From Rhynchopus sp. YZ270_cl-10 (lineage: Eukaryota > Euglenozoa > Diplonemea > Diplonemida > Diplonemidae): DNA of 64,000 nucleotides. Location: positions 372,001-436,000 of the forward strand of contig OZ037871.1 in the NCBI GenBank assembly GCA_964035575.1, read 5' to 3'. The position numbers and the translations under genes are program-made. This document shows, piece after piece, positions 57,201 through 64,000 of the stretch. The notes beneath the pieces were generated by a model that was not told the DNA's origin, made no database searches, and saw nothing but the letters and a program-made list of their open reading frames with translations. The stretch's first letter is position 1. Each line of letters opens with the position of its first letter.

Positions 57201-60031
57201 AGGAGCTGTAGTTCCGCGACCTCCTCAATCTGGTCGATGCGTGTCGGGTTGATGCTGCTGCTGTCGTAGAGCTGCTGGTCCACCAGACTCAGACGGTCCG
57301 CGCCATAGCGTTCATCCTTCTTCAGGGTGCGGGTCCACTTTGCTTTGTATTGCTCGACGTTGGAGCCCTTTGCGATGCCGGAAGCAGCGCTGCTCATACG
57401 CTTGCCGATCTCGTACATGATGATGAGGAAGACGATGATGAGGGTCAGCAGTGCGGTGGCGGTCCATGCTGCGTCCATGCGGTAGTTCGTTGTGTAGTCG
57501 CGGACGGTGCCGCGCAGGTTGGCGCTGGAGCTCATCCTCGGTGGGTACGCACCATAGAGGAACCAGTTGCCCTCCTGCATGGCAACGCTGGTGTAGTTCA
57601 CGAAGGGTGCGGCGTTGACGTTGGCGACCTCCGTGCTGCTGTACTCAACGTAGTCGCGCAGACCAATGATGGTGCCCCACGCAGAGTTCTTGTGGATCGT
57701 GATGTCCGACTTTTCAATCCAATCCGCCCAAGGCACAATCACCAAAAAGAACCACAGTACAAACCCCACAATGTTCAGACGAATGCAGAACAGCAGAAGC
57801 TTGAAGAACTCCCCGATCGCAGAGCCATGCTTCGCCTCCATCTGCTCGCAGGTGTCGGAGCGGGTCAGGAAGCTGAGCCACCTTTGGCGCTCCCACCACA
57901 GCGAGACGCGCTCGCCACACCCCAGGCGGGTCGCACCCTTGCGAAGCTCTGCCTTAGAGAAGACCTGCAGGCTGTGGATGAAGTCCTTTCCTGGGACACG
58001 CGGCTTCACGGACACTGTGTCCTCGATCGCCTCTGCAGTCTGCAGCAGACTGGCCTCCTCCAGGTCGCTCACAAGCTTCATCATTTTGTGTGGGCCATTG
58101 CAAGGTGAGCCGTCCTGGGACCACAACGGCGACAACATCTCGCGGATCGCAAGCGCCTTTTCGTCCTGTCCAGGGAACCCGGTGAGGCCAGCCAGTGCAC
58201 GCAGGTCGCGCTCCATCTTGCAGACAGACCGAACAGCCTCGTCAGTGACAGCAGCAAGGAAGACTTGGCTGAGAACAACAGAGCGGTTCCCAGTCGACTC
58301 CAGGCGCGCAACAAGCTTCGGCAGAAGTCTGTCGACGGAGGACTTCACGGCGCGTGCGTTGGTCTTCTCGCGTGTCCATTCGAGAACCTTTTCCTTGCAC
58401 GCCGCAAGCCCTGCTGGGGTGAACACGTTAGAGTCGCGCCAGCTGCGGATCTCCTCCCATGTGACAGCGTCTGTGCGGAGTAGTGGAGAGTAGACAACAG
58501 GCTTGGCAGCAACGTTGATGGCGGTCTGCTCGGCCTCACCTTCACCTTCGAAGGGTGCTGTGTCGACAGCGACGTTGGGCTCGTCGTACAGATCGTCATC
58601 GATGTCTTCACTGATGATGCGGCAGGAGTGCAGCAGGTGGTAACGGTCGCGTGCAGGGAAGCTTGGGTCGAACACTGCCGCAAGGAAGTCACGCTTCAGC
58701 CCAGACGCCTCGGTGTCCCACGCATACTTAAAGCTGTGCGTCTCGCTGCTGGTCATCTGGTCATGCTGTCCGATCACGGCACTCAGGATCGCATGCAAAG
58801 CGCTCCACCCTCCAGTCGGCAGGATCGCTCTGTCAATGATCTCCTCAAGACGCTCTGTCGAGCGTGCACCGTCCAGCTCCTGGTTAATCATGCGGGTCAC
58901 CAGCTGGTACATCTGACGCAGGACGTAGACCATCTGGCGGACATCCTTGCCCTCGTAGAAGTCGAGGGGGTTCCACTGTGTGGTGGTGGCGGTGGCGGTG
59001 GTGGCGTGCACCAAAGGGATGACATCTGTTGCACCATGTCCACAGCGGTACCATCTTGCCTCTGAGTCGCCGTGCCATTGGACCTGCACTAAGCCCTTTT
59101 TGCCGTTTACGTCTTTGACTTCGCCGGTCATTCTGTTGATGTCAAAGTTGTCACCTTGGGATTGAACGAAGGGCCAGGATTCATGCTCATAACAGGAAAC
59201 GTCGTTGACATGGTGCAGACCATTGCGCGCTTCGGATCCGATGCCAAGACCCCAGTCAAACATGTTTGGCATCACAATGGTTCCGTTGTAGACTTCAGGG
59301 ACGGTTGCAAAGGGGGATTTCGAGCAGGGTTTGAAAAACACCCGCCGGTATGTGACAGTACCACGCCCGATGTGGCCTTCTCTGTCTGTCTCGTTGTGCA
59401 TGCAGTCACCCCAGCCGTCGTCACCCTTAGGGAGATACCCTGTGGACGACACCTCACCTGGTTGGATGTCTTCAGAGGGGTAGGACGAAGGCAAGTCCAA
59501 AGTAAATGCACCAAGTCTCTCGTCGACCACCGACCCCTTGAGCCAAACCTGCACCGTCACTGTCGGGTTCTGTCCAGAGCGGTACTGAGGGAGCGGGACC
59601 TGGAAGCGGGAGTTCCAGTTGGTCGGCTCTCCTTTGCGGACCTGCCAGTCTGTGAGAAGGTCGCCTTTTCGTGTACGACGCGTTGCAGACATCACACTGC
59701 CAACAGGGGGGAGCTGGACATATGTCTTGGAGCGTGCCTTCTCACCATGTGTCTTGACTTTGACGACGAGGTAGGAGGTTGGGGTGCTGAAGCAGCCGTG
59801 GGCAGGAAGGTCTTCACCATGCTTGATGAGGATGTTTGCTACCCACATGTCATCCAGATCTTCGCCAAGCACAGTTTCACCATCTTCCTCCTCAGCCTCA
59901 CCAGGAGCAGTGCGGACCGTCCCCCCATGCGGAAGGGTGGTGGCAGATTCATGACCTCCAAGCACCTCCATGTCCCCAGCAGACTCGTTCACTCCAGTAC
60001 TCGGCTCATCCCCAGCCACCGCGACACCCAT
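54293..60031 (-). CDS. TMC (transmembrane channel-like) family protein with C2 and MIB/HERC2-like domains, four exons
   Basis: Exons 60031-55410, 55314-55209, 55037-54831 and 54673-54293 join in frame to about 1771 aa. TMC proteins form ion channels; in animals TMC1/2 serve mechanotransduction. Start MGVAVAGDEPS is preferred over upstream poly-Lys sequence. Residues ~65-210 resemble a C2 domain (YLVVKVKTHGEK ... VTVQVWLKGSVVDERLGAF). Near 300-345, GEVKDVNGKKGLVQVQWHGD...YRCGHGATDV fits MIB/HERC2. Membrane helices begin near 780. TMC hallmarks: VIDFIYLQSIIWAGSAFSPM at the end of exon 1, then exon 2 KQPLSIGSSSVFFYWLTALA and exon 3 DCGPHVGTTPIEGFYSW, matching the TMC QTLVW..SPL and DCGPFRG motifs. 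The C-tail is basic. The TMC CWETxVGQE box is poorly kept (CHINDTATLFYQLVF). The combination with C2 and MIB/HERC2-like modules is unusual. Confidence 0.9.
54674..54830 (-). other. TMC intron 3 (157 bp)
   Basis: Donor GTATGC after HVYTE, acceptor ACACCTAAACAG before MASLRAEE. Phase 0. Without splicing the last exon would look like an independent 126-residue gene. Confidence 0.8.
55038..55208 (-). other. TMC intron 2 (171 bp)
   Basis: Donor GTATGA after HKDM, acceptor CACCCATTCGACAG before DCGPHVG. Phase 0. Confidence 0.85.
55315..55409 (-). other. TMC intron 1 (95 bp)
   Basis: Donor GTATGG, acceptor CCCACTCCCGCAACAG. Splicing joins TPLK to QPLSIGSSS; reading through gives 23 non-conserved residues and a stop. 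Confidence 0.85.
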
Positions 60032-60132
60032 AGTTGGAAGGGTGGTGTTGTTGTTTTCCCTTTTTCTGTATTTTTTTTTTTTTTGAAAGATTGTAAAAGG
60101 AATGGACGAAAAGGAGTGGAGGGGGGAAAAAA

Positions 60133-60197
60133 CTGTAGTTTGCTGCAGGCACACCGCCGACTGATCCACATACGATGACAGCCCCGGAAGAATGCAG
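60133..60197. repeat. Short repeat, family D, copy 4
   Basis: CTGTAGTTTGCTGCAGGCAC, then CGCCGACTGATCCACATACG and CAGCCCCGGAAGAATGCA. More diverged than copies 1-3. It sits about 100 bp upstream of the TMC start. Confidence 0.6.
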
Positions 60198-60802
60198 TAT
60201 CCTTATAAAAGGGAGAGAGAGAGAGGGAGGGGGTTTTTTATATTTTTTTTTTGAATAGATAAAAGAGAGAGAGAGAGGGGTTACGTTTGCGGTAGATCAA
60301 TTCCGGCATTTTTTTTGGAGGGAAGAAAAAAAAAAAAAAACTAAAACACGAAACGTCTCGTTGCACGTACAGTTTTGGTCTTAACGAATGGGATTGAGAG
60401 GGTGCTTAGGGGGTATCCACCGAACAGAGCGTCCCCCCTCATTCCTCGTCCTCCCTTTGCACAGTGAAATACCGTGGGAGGGTGGGAGGAGGAGGAGGAG
60501 GAGGGGGGATTAAATGGAACAGAGTTGTCCCCTGGTGACGGATAAGTGTGCAAAAAAAAAAGGGGGTTTATTGGCAAGCTGTTGGTATAGTGTAGCGGCC
60601 ATCAGAGATGTTCACCTTTTTTTTTGAACCGTGGGCTAGATGCGGGGTGAGCAGGTGGTATCTGCATGCAAGGGAACAATGCCCCTCACAGAAACAGAAA
60701 AATATGGCACCTTTTTTTGCCAATTATTCAACAAAAAGCCATTGTGTCACGAATATGGGTGATGCAAAATCACACAACAAGAGACGGCAGATATGGTTGC
60801 TT
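60198..60802. other. Intergenic DNA with GA microsatellites and a tRNA-like family F copy
   Basis: GAGAGA tracts at 60210-60231 and 60265-60279. 60570-60612 reads GGCAAGCTGTTGGTATAGTG, TAGCGGCCATCAGAGATG. Its TAGTGTAGCGG fits the tRNA A-box exactly, but no B-box or cloverleaf follows. No gene recognised. Confidence 0.5.
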
Positions 60803-61918
60803 CTAGAAATCTTCTGTCAATGAGAAGACTTCTTCTCTTGGCACATTGTCCTGGTCAGAAACCTTTGTGTATGGCCCGACCCTATGACTAACAAAGAAGC
60901 TTGACTTGCCCCCGCTCCCGCCACCTCCTAAGAAGACTGTCTGGCTTGGCATTGACAAGAGCTCCACCTCGGGGAACGGGTGGGATTTGATGCCGTAGTG
61001 CTTGTCGTGCCCAAGGGCAACGAAGAGGCGGTCCGCAACGAACTCAATGTACTGCTTCATCAGGTCGCTGTTCATCCCAATCAGCTTCACAGGCAGCGCC
61101 TCGGTGATGAACTCCTTCTCAATCTCAACAGCGTTCGTCAGAATCTCCTTCACACGGTCGTCCGTCAGGCGGGTGTGCTCCAGAAGGGTGTACAGGTGGC
61201 ACGCAAAGTCGGCATGAACCACCGCATCACGACTGATCATCTCATTCGCGAAGGTGCTCCCCGGCATCACCCCACGCTTCCTCAGCGAGTACATGCTGCA
61301 GAACGCCCCAGAGAAGAAGATACCCTCAACAGCCGCGAACGCCACAAGGCGCTCTGCGAATGTGCTCTCGCTCTCAAGCCATTTGTCTGCCCATTCCGCC
61401 TTCTTCGCCACAACAGGGAACGTCTCCATCGAACGGAACAACGTTTCCTTCTCAGAGTTGTCCTTCACGTAGGTGTCAATCAGCATCGAGTACATCTCAG
61501 AGTGGATGTTCTCAATCGCAATCTGGAACCCGTAGAAGCAGCGAGCCTCGGGGATCTGCACGTCGTTCATAAACCGCCCTGCAAGGCTCCTGTCAGACGC
61601 CGCAAAGAAGGCAAATATGTGGCTCACAAAGTGGCGCTCGTCAGAGGTCAGCTTCTCCCAGTCTGTCACATCTGTCGATAGGTCCACCTCCTCCACTGTC
61701 CAGAATGCAGCCTCCGCCTGCTTGTACCTATCCCAGACCGATTTGTGCTTGATCGGGAACAGCACATACCGCCCGGGGTTCTCACGCAGAAGCGGCTCCT
61801 TCTTCTCAAGCTCGTTCAGCGCGTCGCGCGAGTCCTTCGACACACACTGCCTCTTCGAGGGGTGGTTGTCCTCGGGTGCAGAGCGCTTTGCTGTCATCTT
61901 GCTTGGTGTGGTGGACAT
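60803..61918 (-). CDS. Ribonucleotide reductase small subunit (R2), iron site incomplete
   Basis: 371 aa. R2 houses the di-iron/tyrosyl radical needed to make deoxyribonucleotides, working with the large subunit R1 in the cytosol. The fold is complete: FAASD (D109), IENIHSEMY (E136, H139, radical Tyr143), [10 protein letters not shown] (E198) and H235 in [10 protein letters not shown]. The sixth iron ligand, the Glu of the usual RDEGLHCDFA, is Ala232, read directly as GCG near 61227. The NENL segment after the first ligand Asp is also changed (DRSLAGRF). The C-terminus FSLTEDF fits the R1-binding tail (FTLDADF). So this may be a catalytically weak or regulatory partner subunit, as Rnr4 is in yeast, with a normal R2 elsewhere; alternatively an unusual metal site. 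TCCTTTCCAG precedes the start region. Confidence 0.95.
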   Translation of the reverse strand: MSTTPSKMTAKRSAPEDNHPSKRQCVSKDSRDALNELEKKEPLLRENPGRYVLFPIKHKSVWDRYKQAEAAFWTVEEVDLSTDVTDWEKLTSDERHFVSHIFAFFAASDRSLAGRFMNDVQIPEARCFYGFQIAIENIHSEMYSMLIDTYVKDNSEKETLFRSMETFPVVAKKAEWADKWLESESTFAERLVAFAAVEGIFFSGAFCSMYSLRKRGVMPGSTFANEMISRDAVVHADFACHLYTLLEHTRLTDDRVKEILTNAVEIEKEFITEALPVKLIGMNSDLMKQYIEFVADRLFVALGHDKHYGIKSHPFPEVELLSMPSQTVFLGGGGSGGKSSFFVSHRVGPYTKVSDQDNVPREEVFSLTEDF

Positions 61919-62752
61919 TCTTGACTACAACACTGGAAAGGATTTTGTGTATAACAGTAAACGTCACAAAGAACTGAATGGTGTGTGATGTGTTACGTTT
62001 ACCAACCACATGGGGTGGAAATACCCAGAGATCAATAAGCTCAGCAAACAATGATGGGCAAGGGGGAATAGCGGGCATAGGGGACTTATTCTCAATAGAG
62101 CGGGCACCACAACGACACCCGCCAAGCAAGAGGCAAACAACGCAACAAAATAGATGAAAAACTGCAAGATGAAATGTACCTCCTCGTGCACAACACATCT
62201 TTACCAATATCGTTCTCGCATTGGATAAGAGTTGTTCGGGGTGATGTCGTCACCCCAAAAAGGTTTGAAATTTCTTGGTTAGGTGTTTCTTTGCAATGTG
62301 TTTAAAAACAAACCTGCGGTCCTTTCTTTCTTCTTGCTTCAATAAAAACAAGGAAAATTAAGATGAATACACCACTCCCTCACATATCAACTATAGTGTA
62401 TTAACACACACATTCAATAGAGTGAAAGTACAGGTTTTGGGATCAACAAAAATGGTACCTTCTGTTTTTTTTGTTTCAGGTGCGTGCATGCAACAATAGT
62501 GAAAATTGACAGCACACACAAACCGTCTCTCTCTGTTACGTACAAAGCCTTACCTAGCAATCCCCTCATATGAAAAAAGCTCTAATAAAACGCGGCCCAA
62601 TATTAGGGAAGAAAATCTAGTTTTGTTTTTTTTTTGCCAAAAAAAGAAAAAGTTTTGCCATTTTTTTCCATTTTAATTGCATTACCCCCTCACCCCCACA
62701 TCTATTTTACCGATTTTTCACTAAATGTCCGTTGCACAAAAGACCTCTCGCC
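61919..62752. other. Intergenic DNA, one composite repeat, no gene
   Basis: Apart from 62166-62263 I see only AT-rich sequence. 62450-62492 has GGTACCTTCT, T run, TTTCAGGTGCG, like 12647 onward, but no linked coding sequence. Confidence 0.45.
62166..62263. repeat. Hairpin repeat, family B, composite two-hairpin copy
   Basis: AAGATGAAATGTACC, TCCTC, GTGCACAACACATCTTTACC, then ATATCGTTCTCGCATTGG and a perfect hairpin GGGGTGA, TGTCG, TCACCCC. It parallels 20131-20265 part for part; the distal stem is GGGATGA/TCACCCC there and GGGGTGA/TCACCCC here. Confidence 0.72.
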
Positions 62753-64000
62753 TTACAACTCTTCATTCTCGTCAGGACGGCCGTGTTCGTTGCCGATGAT
62801 CTGGAACGGGTAGAAGATATCGTTGCTCACTGCGGGGAGGAGTCGTGGTGCTTGGATCGCGTCAGCATCGATGTTGACGTCCGACTGGCGTACAAAGGAG
62901 ACACGTGAGCGTAGGTGGAAGCGTTGCGTGCCACTCCCCGCTGTGAACTGAAAGGTCGAATACACATTGTCACGCAGCACGCCAGCAATGGTGTCCTGTG
63001 GAGGGGGTGTGTGTTTTTGATAATTTGTTGTATTAGTGTAGCTACGATAAGACAGTCTGCAACTTCGTGAACACCATCCAGAAGGGGCAAGGCTACGAAG
63101 GGATCGCCTTAACAAACGACGTGACCACGCAACGCAACGGGAGCACCCATCGAGCACAACACACTTGGGTATTACTAATGTCTTGCTTGGAGCATGGGAA
63201 GATAGTGCTGGCGGATTTATGGACATGCCTTCTCGAGACAGTTAGGCGGTAGTTGAGAAGAGCCGAGCATCCATAGGCAACCAAGGAATATAATGATATG
63301 GAAAACTTTAACACTTAAAAAGCACACACCTGCGGGTTGTAGACCTTCCCCATTCTCCGGATGACAACTGTGTAGTCGTACCCCACATGGAAGATGCAGG
63401 TCCGCTCCTCTGTGTTGATCACCGAGGTCCCCACTGGGGGCACCGAGCGCTGGTCTATAGTGACCCAGTCGTCAGCATTGCTGCGCTGCGAGTTTCCGTA
63501 CTTTGCGACACGCGCTGTGACTTGGGTGGGGGCGTACTGTGCGAAGAGCTGCCCTTCACCGCAGAGGGTGCGGAACTGCACATACGTCAGCTCCACATAG
63601 CAACCACTGGCCACCACGTTGTGCAGGAACTTCACGGGCACGTCTGTTGTGTCTATGCAATTCATCCCCAACGGCAGTGCGAAGGGGCTCGCCTCAGCCT
63701 CGGGCACTTCACCACCTTCGGACGTTGTCCCCATGATGGTGTAGCCCCTACGGTAGCCTGGGTTCCCACTGCGTTGCTCCGGTGTGCCTGTCTTAGAGAG
63801 GGGACGCCAGAAGATGGTGTGCTCTTGAGTGAACGGCACTGCAGCAGGCGCGCTCAGGTAGAGGGCAATTGTGAAGCTTGCGGTCTCATAGCGCTGCGGC
63901 TGTTCGGGCTTGAGGAAGCGGTACGTCACCTCAATGGCAACACGCTTGACGGCGTACCAGCAGAGACCGTCTTGGAATTGTGTGGTCTGCTGCACTGTCG
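62753..64000 (-). CDS. Tectonic family protein (ciliary transition zone), 3' part
   Basis: Two exons in the window: beyond 64000 to 63330, and 62995-62753; the start lies outside. Tectonics are secreted or membrane proteins of the ciliary transition zone that help gate entry to the cilium. Family hallmarks of the DUF1619 region are readable in order: RSGNPGYRRGYTIMG, VKFLHNVVASGCYVEL, VAKYGNSQRSNADDWVTID and RRMGKVYNPQ, then in the last exon STFQFTAGSGTQRFHLRSRV followed by RLLPAVSNDIFYPFQI, which matches the conserved LPFNFFFPF end of tectonics. Phase 0 splicing of NPQ to DTIAGV. The last residues, DENEEL, show no membrane helix, so this form looks soluble or luminal. The organism therefore builds cilia. 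Confidence 0.88.
62996..63329 (-). other. Tectonic intron (334 bp) with a family F repeat
   Basis: Donor GTGTGTG after AACCCGCAG, acceptor CCCCCTCCACAG. A family F core (GATAATTTGTTGTATTAGTG onward, 63019-63045) lies 23 bp from the acceptor. Confidence 0.82.

Noticed and set aside
60570-60660. A tRNA gene
   Set aside because: The A-box-like start fits, but there is no B-box, no anticodon arm and no acceptor pairing.
1-64000. Bacterial contamination or operon
   Set aside because: Several genes have spliceosomal introns, and ciliary and peroxisomal proteins are present. The shared strand is not enough to call operons.

Overview
This window is nuclear DNA of a unicellular, flagellated eukaryote. 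Spliceosomal introns can be read directly: GT...AG boundaries whose removal rebuilds conserved protein domains. The gene set implies a cilium (tectonic, a DM10 protein), peroxisomes (a processing protease with a C-terminal PTS1), mitochondria (an EngB-type GTPase with a basic leader) and a secretory/lysosomal pathway. I cannot name the species. Genes are intron-poor, the intergenic DNA is full of A/T and G homopolymers, and all eleven host genes lie on the minus strand. That one-way layout, with a C/A-rich tract ending in CAG just before most start codons, would suit polycistronic transcription with trans-splicing as in Euglenozoa. This is inference; no spliced-leader gene is visible.

Layout. 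1-4200: repeats, including a 1.25 kb foldback element (441-1689) and short hairpin repeats. 4211-12250: inositol-polyphosphate 5-phosphatase, a prenylatable protein with two ubiquitin-like modules, a short DM10 protein, and an EngB-like GTPase with one intron. 13813-18965: a DEG15/TYSND1-like peroxisomal protease and a secreted GH3 beta-xylosidase-like enzyme, each preceded at a similar distance by a copy of one ~145 bp repeat. 21526-30012: one intron-free gene for a 2828-residue secreted HYR-like protein. 31065-34436: an apparently intact hAT transposon with a perfect 8 bp target duplication. 34445-38650: satellites and a large foldback element. 39897-46480: a type I membrane protein made of 537 bp tandem repeats, and a PB1-UBA protein like an autophagy receptor. 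48435-51282: a second long-terminal-repeat foldback element holding another insertion. 51320-51910: a small secreted Cys-rich protein. 54293-60031: a TMC-family channel-like protein with C2 and MIB/HERC2-like domains and three introns. 60803-61918: a ribonucleotide reductase small subunit lacking one iron ligand. 62753-64000: the 3' part of a tectonic gene.

The most unusual content is non-coding. At least six families of short structured repeats, with more than 25 copies, occur between genes and inside two introns. Every copy I found has the same orientation. Copies of the hairpin families keep their stems by paired changes around a constant CCTCTCG loop. Separately, several foldback elements share arm sequence but end in different arrays of short palindromes.
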